Positions 36,542 to 49,057 of a DNA stretch of 64,000 bases are shown here, piece by piece. A program made the position numbers and the translations under genes. The notes under the pieces are model-generated. The model saw nothing but the letters and a program-made list of their open reading frames with translations, did no database searches and was not told the DNA's origin. This DNA is from Favolaschia claudopus (Eukaryota > Basidiomycota > Agaricomycetes > Agaricales > Mycenaceae): contig JAWWNJ010000006.1 in assembly GCA_037176885.1 (NCBI GenBank), forward strand, positions 1,798,001 through 1,862,000, in the 5' to 3' direction. The stretch's first letter is position 1. Each line of letters begins with the position of its first letter.

Positions 36542-37198
36542 AGAGTTCGATGTCAGTGTCATGGGTTGCGCAGACGTTAACAATCCCCTCGACGGATTCA
36601 ATAGATTCTGGGCTTCTAGTGGGAGTTCCCGTGTGTATCCCATATGAGTAGAGGTACCTGGGGCGTTGTCTCAGCCTATCTGTCGGTGAAGTCTTGAGGA
36701 GACTCCCTCCAAGGAAGATTGGGAGCGATCATTTGACCGAGCTACTAGCTAGTTAACTAAATTGGAAGAGTGTAGACCATCGTAGCGGGCCCATTTGCTA
36801 GGTTTCTTGCATCATCAAAACCCAGAACTTATTCAGGCTTGGGGCTACTAGATTGGAAGGCAGTTGAATGCCGAATTGATTCCAATGGAGCGGTCGATTC
36901 TTGAAAGGAACTCGGGAAACCCATTTTTCAACTTGAAAAGTCCTCAATGAACTTCTCAAGAGTCGAGCCGAGCTTGAGTGGGTGTTGGGATTTTTGATGT
37001 CGGCAACTTCGGCGGTACCAGAGAATGAAGCATAGAAAAAGCAGCAGAGATATGCTACCAATTGGCGTGTTCAAAGTGAGTCAAGTGACTGACTACGAAG
37101 ACTGACGTTCATGGTTTGTTCATGGTTGAGTTCAAGTTGATCATGATTTTGTTCGTTTTCGTGGCATTTGGCGAACCTTACGGCAAGCAAACGCGACT
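36542..37198. repeat. Dispersed repeat, copy 2
   Basis: Diverged direct copy of 32688-33290, starting AGAGTTCGATGTCAGTGTCA 76 bp after the stop of the orphan gene and fading near GCGAACCTTACGGC. Relative to copy 1 it has an extra block of roughly 90 bp at about 37060-37150. The minus-strand frame open in copy 1 is interrupted here, so this copy is the more decayed one. The repeat reaches almost to the start of the ABHD11-like gene and may overlap its promoter. Confidence 0.75.
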
Positions 37199-37286
37199 TG
37201 AACCGCTCCGTCATCATCCGCGCTATACCAACGATTGAACGAACGCACACTGCGAGCAGCAAGAAACTTCAATATACCTGACGGAG

Positions 37287-38629
37287 ATGCTTGCAAGAGG
37301 CTCTTTGGTGTCTTCAACGCGTAGCGCTCTCAAAATTCCGCATAGTGATTCGCTGTTCCTCACCCCAACTTCAAACAAAAAATCATTCATTGTAGCCTTT
37401 AATAAAGCAGAAAAATTTCTGCATACTACAGGGACACCCATAAATTTGCATTATACCTCACAAATACCTTCGGACGACAACAAAACGAACGGGGCAGTGC
37501 TAATTTTACACGGACTATTGTATGTATGTTGCTACTCTTCAAAGAACTAGAAAACGAAATTGAGGATCATTGCTGTAGCGGTTCGGCTAGAAACTGGGGC
37601 GCTCACTCTCGAAGTTTTGCTAGACACCTACACAGGCCAATCTATGCCTTGGTATGTCGACAACCTTTGAGCTTCAGGCAAGCTTGAGCGGCGGTTTTAG
37701 GATCTCCGTAATCATGGCGCCTCCGGACATGCGCGACCAATGACATACAGCGCAATGGCGTCGGACGTCGTGCATTTTATTCGTCAACATTCACTAACAG
37801 ATGTATCCCTCATCGGCCATTCCATGTTCGTACTACAAAAAGTAAGCTCGCGGCCTAGCTTACGAGGTGACGCAGGGGCGGGAAAGTCGCCATGACCGTG
37901 GCATTGAGTTCCGCACTCCCGGAGTCGACACTATCGAAACTCGTTGTGGTCGACATTGCTCCTACCCGAGGAGAGCTTTCTAGCGAATTCAAAACATATA
38001 TTTCGGCCATGAAGACCATAGAAGCTGCCAAAGTTTCCTGTAGGAAAGAGGCGCTTGATATTTTGAAAGAACACGAGAAGGTTATCTCTACGAACCTAAA
38101 TAGTACGTTGGGCATACGATACTGACTTTTCCCCGTCGTCTAGGATCCGGAAATCTGCGCCTTTCTACTCACCAATTTAATCGTCAAACCGAATGCCTCA
38201 CATTTCCGCATTCCGATTCAACTATTGGGAGATTCTATACAGGAATTAGGATCCTTCCCTTACACGCCAGAAGAAACTCAATGGCAAGGTAAAACCTTGT
38301 TCATTAAGGGCGAGCACAGCAAGTAGGTTATCCGTCTTTTATCTTCGTCAGTCTATCGCAGATTTTTATTTTCATTTTTCATGAGGTTCATCAACCGACA
38401 CAATCGTCCACTTGCGGAGAAGTTTTTCCCGCATATGGAATTCGAGAGTTTGGCGACATCCCATTGGGGTGAGATTTTGTCCGTTAAAAAGGAGTTTCAC
38501 TGAATTTCGCTGTGTAGTTCATTCGGAGAAGTAGGATTTTAATTGCCATCGTTCCAATATTCACACTGACGTGTTGACAGACCACACGAATTTTCGAATC
38601 TCATTGAAAAATTCGTAGGACCGTTATAG
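37287..38629 (+). CDS. ABHD11/Imo32-like alpha/beta hydrolase
   Basis: Eight exons: 37287-37519, 37579-37651, 37701-37825, 37876-38080, 38144-38322, 38386-38468, 38518-38530, 38581-38629; 319 residues, all phases agree. Landmarks in order: an N-terminus rich in Ser, Arg and Leu that could be a mitochondrial presequence; LILHGLFGSARNWG (oxyanion region); LRNHGASGHA; the nucleophile elbow GHSMGGK with Ser143; VVVDIAP; a cap containing SAMKTIEAAKV; FIKGEHSKFI; and SHWVHSEKP carrying the catalytic His. The family includes mitochondrial ester hydrolases tied to lipoylation upkeep in animals and Imo32 in yeast; the substrate is unknown here. Exon 7 is a 13-nt microexon. The nucleophile codon neighbourhood is split by intron 3. 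Confidence 0.9.
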
Positions 38630-39227
38630 AGGTCGCACAAGACGTTCAAACTATAACCCCAAGTGACAAGTCCGATTGTCATGCTTTACAGATAGCTCAA
38701 AATCGATGTTTGGGCGCAGATAGATCTAGATGTCTGCCTTGGTTTACAGCAGTTCAATAACAACTATACAATTCAGACTCGAGGCAAGAGGCCCACGAAT
38801 TGTTAGGCAATCCAGAGATCTCCATCTCATGAACGCGACTCGATCAACAATTTTTGAACGTAACGTCGGAGCAAGATCTCGTAGATTGGCGTTGTTGTAG
38901 GTGGCGTCGCTAATCATTGAGATTCAGCTTGGTCTGCTATTTTTGAGAACATGCAGGTCTAACCAAGCTGAGCCATAGCATGAAATTGCGGTGATTCCTT
39001 GGCGCCTTCTCCTCGAGTCCTCAGTCGGAAGAAAGAAATTTGCTCTGAGGATGCAATCCAATATAAAAGTATAGAATTAGGACACAAAGATGCTTCTAAA
39101 CTTCCTGAAGACCCAGGGGAAAGAAAAAGGAAGGGAAAAAAAAAGCGAATTGGACGTATCTCACGTGACCGCGAATACAGCGTGACATGTCTGCTGTCAC
39201 ACGAAATTTCTCCCTCCACCGCCTAAA
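38630..39227. other. Intergenic spacer between ABHD11-like and NOP14 genes
   Basis: About 600 bp with no supported gene; the small frames near 38959-39226 overlap on both strands and show no domain. The last 200 bp, including CTCACGTGACC (an E-box-like CACGTG core), should hold the NOP14 promoter. Confidence 0.5.
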
Positions 39228-42200
39228 ATGGCAAAGGGCTCGCAATTGTCCCAACTCAAGTCGGCGCTGTCCCAGGCTGGCATAACAGGACAACAGAAAG
39301 CGGGAAAGAAAAGAAAGCGCACGAATTCTCAAGAAAAAGACAAGGATAAACGCACGGCCAAACTCGATGAAATCCAGAAGAAATTAAATCCCTTCGACAC
39401 CAAAGTTACGAAGCTCAAGCATGAAGTTGGGGGACGAAAGCTGAAGGGTGTCACTGGAAAGCCGTCGCAAAGCAAGCAAGCTGGTATTGAGCAGGTGTGT
39501 AACGCAAAGTAATACTTATTTTCCTCAGCAATGTTTGATGTGATTTGTTGTAGCGCAAGAAAACTTTGCTAGTGGAGTATGAGGAGAAGGGGAGGGCCGG
39601 CGGGATCGTTGACCGTCGATTTGGAGAAAACGACCCCTCGATGAGTTTGGAGGAACGAATGCTGGAACGGTTTACTCGAGAACGGCAACGATCTTCACGA
39701 GCGACGGCATTTAACCTTGAGGACGAGGACGAGCTCACTCATTATGGTCAAAGTCTCTCGAAGTTCGACGACTTTGACAACTCTGGGCTTCGGTTGGAGG
39801 ACGAGGATGAGGCAGACGATGCTGGTAGGCTAAATCATGAACTTTCCCTTCGACCTTCAACATCTGTATAGGCCAAGCTCAAGAAAAGCACTTCAAGGGA
39901 TTCTCTGACGATGAAGACGACGACGAAAATGACCAAGTACGTCCTGGATCTAGCTCGACGGTTCAATTTACTGAAACAAATTCACAGCCTGAACGCAAAA
40001 AATCTAAAGCTGAGGCTATGGCGGAGGTCATGGCCAAAAGCAAAGAACACAAGGTTCGTTCTACTGTCCCTCTCTTTCTCAAGACTCAACAAATTTCTCA
40101 GTTTCGACGGCAAATGGAGCGTCAAGAGGAGGACAACGTCCGACACGAGCTCGATCAACAATTCGATTCCCTGCGGGACTTGATATACGCTCCCGATCCT
40201 CTGGCGTCCGGAAGTAACTCCGACCAACTGGGATCTGCACCCAAGCCAATTGAAATCGAGGCTAATGAACTCGACTACGACCAGCGGGTTCGGGAACTTG
40301 CCTTCGATGCTCGAGCGAAACCGAAAGACCGCACTAAAACGGAGGAGGAGGTTGCGCTTGCTGAGAAGGAGGCTTTGGAGAAGGCGGAGAGGCAGCGGAG
40401 GAAGCGTATGTTGGGGTTGGATGATGAGAGCGGGAGCGAAGATGAGGGGGGTCGGCCGAAGAAGAAGAGGAGGCGGGGTGGGGATGACCTAGAGGATGAC
40501 TTTGATGACGGTGAGGGCTGGGATGGTATAGGTACGGGACTTGGTCGCGGGGATGATGATGCGGGTGAGGTCGGGGGGCTGGCTGGGAGTGGAGATGATT
40601 CTGGCGAAGAGGAGGACGACGACGAGGATGAGGATGAAGATGGAGATGGCCAGATGTCTGACGGTCTTGACGACGATGAAGAATCGGAGGTGGAGGGCGA
40701 CCACGAGAATCTGGTTAAGACGACCAAGCCTCCAAAATCAAAATCAAAAGCTCGAAGTAAAGAATTGCCGTTCACATTTCCCTGTCCGGCTTCACATGAG
40801 GAGCTCCTGGAAATTCTCGATGGCGTGGACGACAAGGACGTGCCCACTGTTATTCAACGCATCCGAGCACTATATCACACCAGTCTGGCTCCAGATAACA
40901 AAGTCAAGTTGCAGGTGAAATTCCTCTTATATAGTTTCTTCATCCTCTGCATACTCACAACTCCGCGCAGACGTTGGCTTCAGTTATAATAGACCACCTC
41001 TTGTACATCTCAACCCCCCCAGACCCCCACTTCACCCTCGTCTCCTCTCTCCTACCCCACCTCTCCGCCCTGACCCTTGCATACCCCATCCAAATCGCCG
41101 AACACACCGTCGCCAAACTCTCCCTAATGCACAAAAACCTCCGACGCGGTCTCTCCCGCGGCCCCTTAGACCCCGCCTCCAAAACATGGCCCGGCCTCCC
41201 CGAATGCACCCTCCTCCGCATCATAGGCGCCACCTGGCCCACAAGCGACCTGCACCACGCCGTCATCTCGCCCACGCGCGTCCTCATGGGTGCGTACCTC
41301 GGCCTCGCACGCGTACGCTCCTTAGCGGACGTCGCCAGTGGGCTCTTTCTCTGCACCCTATTCCTGCAATTCGAGCAGCTGTCAAAGAGGCTCGTACCGG
41401 AGGCGGTGAATTTCGCGGTTAATAGCGTGGTGCATTTGGCGCCGACTGGGTATGCGAGCGTGGATAAGCTGCCTGGGGCGTTCCCCGCGCCGGACTTCCG
41501 GTCGGAGTTGTGTCGGCCGTTGGCGCTGGATGTTAAGAAGGCGAAGGGGAAGACGGTGGTCGCGAAAGCAGATCTAGCGTCGTTGATGGTGAATTCGGAG
41601 GTTCCGAAGGAGGAGGGGAAATTGCAGTTGCTGATTCTTGCTGTTGACCTCCTCGGCCGTTTTGCCGACATGTACAAGGGCATCGACGGCTTCGTCGAGC
41701 TTTACGCGCCGGTGCTCGAGATTCTGCTGCATGTCAAGGAGAAGTGCGGCAGCGTAGCAGTTCTCCAGGTGCGCTCGATGATGTGCACTATCTATCAGCT
41801 GTGATTCTGACTATTTCTTATACCAGACTCGTCTCGCATCCACAACCGACGCCCTCAAACGACTCCTCAAATTCGCCCACGAAGCACGCCAACCCCTCCT
41901 CCTCCAAGCGCACAAACCCATCCCCATCCCCACATACATCCCCAAATTCGACACCTCCAAATCGTCGTACCTGCGGCACCAGGACCCGGACCACGAGCGG
42001 AACGCTGCGGCGAAGCTGCGTCGGGAGTACAAGGAGGAGAGGAAGGGCGCGATTCGGGAGTTGCGCAAGGACGCGCGGTTCTTGGCGGGGGTCGAGCAGA
42101 AGAAGCAGGCGGAGAAGGATAGGAGCTACAATGAGAGTTTGAAGAAGGTGTATGGGACTATACAGAGTGAAAGGGCGGAGGAGAAGGCGATGGAGAGGGA

Positions 42201-42237
42201 GAAGACGAAGGATAGGAAGAGGTCGGGGAGGAAGTAG
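39228..42237 (+). CDS. nop14: Nucleolar protein NOP14, small-subunit processome component
   Basis: Seven exons: 39228-39494, 39554-39824, 39872-39936, 39988-40053, 40102-40914, 40971-41768, 41827-42237; 896 residues. The start is MAKGSQLSQLKSAL, followed by the conserved LNPFDTKVTKLKHEV and RKKTLLVEYEEKGRAGGIVDR shortened as KTLLVEYEEKGRAGG. FGENDPSMSLEERMLERF, FDDFD and NELDYDQRVRELAFDARAKP are hallmark blocks of the NOP14 family. The middle has a very acidic Asp/Glu tract, and the C-terminal half is helical (SHEELLEIL..HKNLRRG) and ends Lys/Arg-rich. NOP14 works in the nucleolus, with Noc4 and Emg1, in 18S rRNA maturation and 40S assembly. It converges on YAF9 with 44 bp between stop codons. 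Confidence 0.96.
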
Positions 42238-42281
42238 ATACATAGTACAATGTCGACACTGTTGCTAACGTACATGGTACA

Positions 42282-43221
42282 TCACTGCGCTCTCTCCGCT
42301 ACAAGCTTTTGCAGCTGCTCGAGCTCCTTCTCCCTTTCTATCAATTTCACCCGCCACCGCTCCTCCTCAGCAACAATCGCTTTCCTCGCCTCCTCCAACC
42401 TCTCCGCCTCCTCCTTCTCCATCTGCTGCGTAAACTCCGGCGTCCCGCCCTTACTAGCCTCCAACCCGCCCATATGCGCAAGGTGGAACGGCACGGGCTT
42501 GCGCCGGCTGCGCACGAGCGGCGTTGGGGGGTGCGCCATGAGGGTGTTGAGGAACGTCTGGAACGGGTCGTTGAAGACGAGCTCGTCGTACTGCCACGAG
42601 TGCACGGGCCCCAGTTTGGCTGCGACGTCGATTGGGGGGATCTCTGGCTCGCCGGTTGCGGTCCAGGGGTGGAGTTTGAGGTGGTGGTAGAAGGTGATGG
42701 GTTTCTCGCCTGCGTCTGGGACGAAGGTGATGCGGATTTGGATTTCGAATTCACCCCAGCTGTGCGAGAGTAGTGTGAATAGAGATGCTTTCTGGCATCG
42801 AGAACACGCACCCAGTTTCTGTTACCTCGAACGGCGGCTTGTCGATGTCTGAAAGTAAAAAAAGAATTATCACCTAGAACTCACTTCTTTGTCGACACAA
42901 ACTCACTGCGCGACGGATTCGGATACGTATCGTGCAGCTTGAACGTTACGCGCTTTATGAAGTGCGATATGTCGTCCGCGCCGCCTACAATGTCCTGATC
43001 AGGCGCCGAAGCCGCGCCGCGGACAGCGACGGTCCAGGTGTGCGTGTGGTCCGGCGCGGTTGGTGCGAGTGCCTCGCGCTGCTTCGGATTGAGAACTGTT
43101 GCGGTATTGCCGTAGATTATGGGGCGATAGATGTTGAGGCCCTGCGTGCACCGAGGGTGAGCGCGTCGCGAGACATGGTGGAGGACGGACTGACGCGGAC
43201 ACGGACGCGCTCAGTCGCCAT
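42282..43221 (-). CDS. yaf9: YEATS-domain chromatin protein YAF9
   Basis: Four exons, 43221-43195, 43141-42907, 42848-42812 and 42759-42282, give 258 residues. The 27-nt first exon MATERVRVR joins GLNIYRPIIYGNTA to make the classic YEATS opening. Further blocks: HTHTWTVAVRG, DISHFIKRVTFKLHDTYPNP, PPFEVTETGWGEFEIQI and FYHHLKLHPW, which together build the acetyl/crotonyl-lysine reader pocket. The C-terminal third is a Glu/Arg coiled coil (EEARKAIVAEEERWRVKL). YAF9 (GAS41 in animals) is a nuclear subunit of the NuA4 and SWR1 complexes; length and layout fit. An in-frame ATG inside intron 1 (around 43174) could mislead automatic annotation but lacks the conserved N-terminus. Confidence 0.95.
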
Positions 43222-45044
43222 TGGTCAAAGATTTGAGCAGAGTCAAGCCAGTCAAAGTTGTGTGTTGAATAGAGGAAAGCTGTAGCAGGAAGAGGTCAAG
43301 GCGGTGGTGAAGGTCAAGTTCTTAGTGTGACGTGACTGAGAGACGAGGGCCAAAGGCGAAGAATTTCAAGCAGATACTGTAACTGGCATATACATTGGTG
43401 TGTGTATGATAGGCAAGAAGGAAGTAGCTGAACTCGCATCGCGAAAAATATATTTTGAATGTACAGTCTTGTACCTGGTAATGGGACGATCAAATCTTTT
43501 GTCGACATTTACCCAAAAATGACATGATTTTTATGAAATCTGAGGGCGCCGATCCAGTCTTTGGGTCCAAATCAATGTTCGGGCAACATTGTGTAGCTAT
43601 CGCCTGGGAGTAGGCCTATATCGGCCAAGATCAAGGTGAAAAGTCGTTATCAGTGCAAGGAAGTGGAAATGGGACGTCACAACAGTCACGCCGGCTATTC
43701 AAGTTTTGACGCGTTTTTTTGCTGTTTTCTCTGTTTGCTCCCTTAGGAGAAAGTTCTAGTCGCCCAAGGTAAGCTATTAGATACTGCCAGGCAGTTTGTT
43801 TGACCTCTGCAGCTCGAATTCGGGCCATACTCTCAACCCGGGGGGATACCCAAATGGGGAAGGTGAGCATCATTCTCCAGCATTTTCCTGAAGTTTTGCT
43901 TTGTGGCCTGTCTACTTTTGCTTCTCTGCCCTCGGTATATCATAGGGACGTTCATTGTGCATACAATCATGTTTCCACTTAATATTGAGGCCATAGAAGC
44001 ACCCAACACTGAGAAAACCTAAGCCGATGCCGTGATTTGATTTCACTTTTCAATACTTGGCAGATTGTTTTGAGCGCAGAAGTAGAACGAATGCAATGGC
44101 CAGTCTAGCTTCGAAATATGTTGTTCTTTATATGTTGTACTTATGGTCTGAAAAGGGATTCGGATACACTGTGTATATTGCGCTCAGAAATTGGGTTTGT
44201 CCCATTACTATATGCTGTCCCATTACCGGGTACAAGACTGTACATAGTCAAAAAAGGCTTCCCAGATTGCTGAGCATTTGAAAGCTGATTTGATTTGCCA
44301 ACAGAGGATCCCATTTACGTTTGGCAAGAATGGGTGATGCCGTTCATCACCATGGAGTATTTCATTGTTCCATGCCAAATTACTGCCTTTGTTGGCAAAC
44401 CACATGAGCTTCCAAATGCTCACCATTTGGGTTGCTTTTCGGCTACATTGAAATATTTCTTCTCCCAATGTGAGTTGCTATCATTGTGAAAACAGAGTCA
44501 CCTCGCTTCTCAGTGGCAAGCCCTTCACCTGTGACACTGGGGCAGGTCCCTGCGTTCAAGTCAGTCAGTACTCTGTCCTTCGTCCATATCTTGATCCATA
44601 CCTTGCATGAAGGGCTGCAGAGGTAGACAAACAATGGGTGATTTATGTATACGCCTCGGAGCGGCGAGCGAGAAAGCCTCCGAGGGCAAGTAAGGACGAG
44701 CGAAATTTGTGCATCTCAAGGAGTTACAGAGAAAAGCCTTTCAGGACAGCAGCCATGGCGATGTGATTCGAGAATGAGGCAGATGAGGATTGTTCGGCAA
44801 TAGAAGTTCATTGACAGTGCCTTCTTGCGTAGGTATTGACAGTCTCTGGTACTCTGGTAGTGAAGGCCGTCGAGCGTAGAAAGTCACCGAAGTCTTGAGC
44901 AGCCGTTCTGATTGAGAACATGATCTTGAAGGAAGCACAAATACAACAAAGTAATAGTAAAGCTGCTAGTCTCGGTCTATACGCTGAGACTTGCGAGTCA
45001 GAACCACGACCACGACGAGAAATGAGCAACCTCTTACCAGGAAT
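43222..45044. other. Intergenic region of 1.8 kb
   Basis: Upstream of YAF9 and downstream of the Ser/Pro-rich gene. No reading frame has a recognisable domain. The stretch 43300-44660 is AT-richer than its neighbours. It must contain the YAF9 promoter at its left end and the 3' UTR of the next minus-strand gene at its right end. No RNA gene seen. Confidence 0.5.
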
Positions 45045-45711
45045 TCATTTTCTCACACTCTCAGGGAGCCGTTTCTTCGTGGGCGTCGAATCAGCTATCG
45101 GTGCGGCCGCAGAAATAGGGATTTTCGACTTGGCTGGTGAAGAAGCTGGAATCAAATTCCAGAGTCAAACTCTGAAAGCACGAGAACGCTCCGCGCATAC
45201 CTTTCTTCGCACCCGTAGGCACGCCACTGGTCTCTCGCCATCGCACAACAGCCTCTCGCTTCTCGCCGTCGTCGTCGTCGCCTCCCTTCTTGGTTTCGCA
45301 GGGATCCAAAATCCCCGGCTGAGCAAGACGATCCAAGATTTCCCCAGTGAATGTCGATATGCTCGGTAACGAGTCGAGAGAGCTGGGGCGCCGCAGAGCC
45401 GCAGCTGCAGACTTTCGGCGCTCGCGCTTTTCCTTCAGATCGCGGTCCTCCAGGTTCATCGCTTCGAGTGCATCTATGAGATTCCCCGCGGTGGTTCGAG
45501 TTTTTGTACTTGAGGAAGATTTGAGAGGACTTGGACTCGGAGACGGTCGAATGGGATCGGTGGGACAGGAACGAAGGGGGTGGCCTTTGCGTGGGCTCCC
45601 GCATGTTTTGCAGTGAGGCGATTTACGAGGAGTTGGCAAGGGCGTGGAGTCAGCGGCGGTCGGCGTGGCGCGGGGAGTCGCCGGCGCTGCAACAGATGAC
45701 CGCGGCGGCAT
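45045..45711 (-). CDS. Ser/Pro-rich protein with a CCHC-like knuckle
   Basis: Two exons, 45711-45201 and 45145-45045, joined by a 55-nt intron (GTATGC..TTCCAG), give 203 residues ending LPESVRK. Without splicing the frame also runs on, but the spliced tail (SSPAKSKIPISAAAPIAD) fits the Ser/Pro/Ala/Lys bias of the rest, so I prefer it. Near residue 33 is CKTCGSPRKGHPLRSC, a Cys-X2-Cys-X6-His-X4-Cys arrangement, two residues longer than the standard zinc knuckle. A short helix (NLIDALEAMNLEDRDLKEK) lies in the middle and an acidic patch follows (GGDDDDGEKRE). No signal peptide or membrane segment. Function unknown; a nucleic-acid or zinc-binding role is only a guess from the knuckle. Confidence 0.7.
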
Positions 45712-46883
45712 TCGAGTGAGAATTGTTGAGCAAGAAGCTACAGACCCGAGCCCAAGTCAGAATAAATGAGTCCAAGAACAAAGGTTTAGAGGCCAAAAGA
45801 GAACAAAGGAACGCGGAGAGGACAAGGCAGATTCGCGGTCATGTGACCACCGGCCGCACCGTTCTCTTTCCTCCCTTCCACTTCCTTGTCGGCTGCGCTC
45901 CGACATGCAACGGGCCGAGCGCATCCGCATCCTTCTCAATTGCCTCCCGCCTGCGGCTAGTACGTATCTACGTATTCCTCTCGATACTCCTCTACGTTTA
46001 ATTCAGCGAACTTGTGAGCTCAGTATTCGGAATTGAAGCGTCTGTCTAGAGAGACTACCTCTACGTGTATCGGTCTCCCCCTCAGGCTCGTTCTTTCCTG
46101 CAGAATCCAGTTCCTCTCACATTCCGGGGCGCGACGGTCAACAATATCCACAGGTGCAACAGCAATATTCAATGATTCAGGAACTTGCCAGAAGCCTGGT
46201 GCTATTATCTAGAAGACGGAAAACTTTGAGAAGAGACAAAAGATGCCATGGCCCATCGATCAGTTCACGGAGGTTGAATGGTTCACGGTGCTCAGTCATT
46301 TGTACTTTTCTCATTCTTTGATGCGCAGCGGCGCAGCCTGCAGAACTCTGGAGGAGTCTGGTGAAGCCCACAAGTTTGGAATTAATCCTCTAAACGCGAC
46401 CTTTCTCGTTAAAAAAGTCTTCAAGTCGAATCGCACCGGCAAGAAAGCTGCCAAGTTGATCATGGTCACCATTATGGCGAGAAACTTGTTGGATTGTCAG
46501 ACCTGCACCGAGAGCGCAGCTCGATGATCGAATCCCATCACAACTCCATTCATGCGCAGCACGAATGTACTCACCCATGCGTGAGATACACGGAAAACAT
46601 GCACTTATAAGTTGCTGTGTGCGTCGTCCCGAGCTTCACAATTCAGTCATCGACATTTTGAATGCTCGGAATAACGTTAGAATCGAGATTAACAATCGGT
46701 ACGAGCTATTCGTGTACTGTTTTATGACGATTTACCTGTCAGTTTAGCGAGCATACTCAGAAACACCATCACGGTAGGTCCGTGGAGTGATCATTACACG
46801 CACTAACTCATTCAATGAAACGTTCGTAGCATACTTAAACCTCCGGGACAGAAGAGGCATTTCTTTCCGTCTCCTTCTTCGCA
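45712..46883. other. Intergenic region of 1.2 kb
   Basis: No gene supported. A plus-strand frame at 46243-46527 is open for 94 codons but has no domain and no intron continuation. The last part contains CATACTTAAACC about 60 nt before the serine hydrolase start, a possible weak TATA substitute. Confidence 0.5.
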
Positions 46884-48876
46884 ATGTTTCTCTCCAACTC
46901 ACTGCCAGCGCTTGCATTTGCGACGTTCACACTGGCGCAGCAAACGGGCTCTGAAAATGGCACATACATCGACGAGCAGCTTACATCAACCATACAAACC
47001 ATCATGAATACGAACAATATCACTGGTTTAACTCTGGGCATACTCTCCCCCACTGGCAACGTTGAATTCGGAGCGTGGGGTAACAGAACAGAAACCGGGG
47101 ACAAGGTTCAACCTGATGTAGCTTTGTCCCAATTTTTCGATGTTCCTTTTTAATTCTAACTTGGTCTCGAAGACAATTTTTGGGATTGGTTCTCTATCTA
47201 AGGGGTTTCTGTCCGCCTCTCTCGGTATTCTTATGCAGGATTTCGTGGATGGAGTAAACAAGACGGCTCTCCCAGAAGGCGTCCCGAAATTTGACTGGGA
47301 CACGAAAGTTGCAGACCTGCTACCTGGGGAGTGGAAGACAGAAGACGAATTCTCAACAGCGAAAGCTGATCTCAGAGACTTGCTTTCGCATGTAACCGGA
47401 CTTCCGGCGTAGGTCAACTAAATATTCTCCCTTCGTTCCTCTCGACTTTGATTCTTTTTGGTCTAGCCACGATATGTCGTACTCTGCCAGTGATTCACCC
47501 CACGATCTCGTTGTCAGGATGCGAAATCTGCGCACAGCATACGAGTTTCGCCAACTATTCGAATACAATAACCAGGTATGAAAACATAAGCTTCTCGCGA
47601 ACCTCACCATATCCAAGAAATTTGACTCCGAATCTAGATGTTCATCACAGGAGCCTACATTGTATCAAAATTGTCTGGAATTTCCTACAGCGACTTTGTC
47701 GAAAAACGAATTATGCTGCCCCTCAATATGTCGTCCTCCACACTACATCCCGATAATGTGCTCAATCTTGACACTTTTTCGCAAACCTGGTCACCTTCCG
47801 GACGGCGTATCCCTTTCTTCGCGGACGAACGAGGGATGGAGTTTATCGCAGGCGCAGGAGGTGTCATTTCCACCGCGCAAGAGATGGTAAGAGTTCACTA
47901 CATTGAATTTGTCGGGTGTATTTGTTCATGAAATTTTCCCGGTTAGCTTAAATGGGCGAAATTAATCTTGAACGGAGGAGTGGTCGCCGAGACCAACTCG
48001 ACCATCATACCGCAAGCGACTTTTCAGCTTGCGACAACTGGAAACAGTGTTCTTGCGGCGGCAAACAAGGGCGATGGACGATTTGCTCCAATGCAGTATG
48101 GGCTTGGCTGGGTGAGGACTGCCTATCGCGGGCATGAGGTATGGTGAATTCAGTCTTTACTCGTGTTTAACTCACTTTCAATGATGCAGCTAATTTGGCA
48201 CAACGGCGGCGCCCCAGGCGTCTCCTCAATGTGTACGATCTTCCCTTACGACAACTTTGCCGTTGTCGTCCTCTCAAATACAGCGGGATCGGGCCCCGAA
48301 GACATTGCAATTGCAGTTGCGGATCGTGTTCTTGGGCTCGCCCCTTCACCTGCGTCCGACTCTTCGTCCGGGCTGTTGGGATCAACCTCGAACCCGTCGG
48401 CTGCACCTACCGCGACATCAAGCGCTATTCCTTCTAACAATGCCAATCTGGCTGGAGAATATGCAAACGCCGGTTACGGGAATTTTACACTGTGCAGCTC
48501 TTCTTCCTCCACACCCTCGTGCATCGAAATTCTGAAGAACTTCACCAAAGTCGACACCGCAGCGGGAAAGTCTACCAGCCTGAATTCAACCGAGCTCTAC
48601 GGTGTTTGGCCTCGTTTCTGGGGAACTCATCTCCGGTTCATCCCTATCCCCGGGACGGATTACTACGCGGGAGAGCTTACAACGCTCTACGTTGATGGCT
48701 ACGGTGCAGATAAAACGCCGTTCGAGGACCCAGTGTTTACTTTTTTGTTGAGTTTCATGGAGGAGGAGGGGAAGGTGGTGGGATTGGGATTTTTTGTCGC
48801 ACAGGCAACGACGTGGAGAGAAAAGAAGGGAGGGAATGTTCGTGAGATGGCAGATGCTTGGTTTGATAAAATTTAG
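46884..48876 (+). CDS. Secreted beta-lactamase/transpeptidase-like serine hydrolase (S12 family)
   Basis: Six exons: 46884-47117, 47173-47408, 47467-47575, 47638-47886, 47947-48138, 48190-48876; 568 residues. A signal peptide (MFLSNSLPALAFATFTLA) starts it. The three active-site motifs of class C beta-lactamase-like enzymes are visible: SLSK (Ser85-x-x-Lys88), a YNN at the end of exon 3 (Tyr-x-Asn) and WHNGG near the start of exon 6 (the Lys/His-Thr/Ser-Gly box variant). Several NxT/S sites suggest glycosylation. After about residue 400 comes a Ser/Ala/Pro linker and a C-terminal beta-rich domain with NLAGEYANAGYGNFTL, as in other fungal members. Fungal S12 proteins are mostly uncharacterised esterases or peptidases, some in secondary metabolism; no partner genes support that here. 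Confidence 0.88.
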
Positions 48877-49057
48877 AATTTTTGTTTAGTGGAAGATGTT
48901 ATGTACTGTTGTTCGACGTTGTCTCATTCGCTGGACATTTATGCGAGAATCAGCGGTATGAGGATGATAAATACCGAGGCGGATGTCATGCGTAAGGTTT
49001 TGGACAAAGTCCCTGCTCGTTCAGCTCTGAGATCAGTCTGATCCGTAGCGAAGACGA

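Noticed and set aside
43144..43176. Alternative YAF9 start at an in-frame-looking ATG inside intron 1
   Set aside because: It reads MSRDALTLGARRAS then hits a stop in that frame; the MATERVRVR exon restores the conserved YEATS start.
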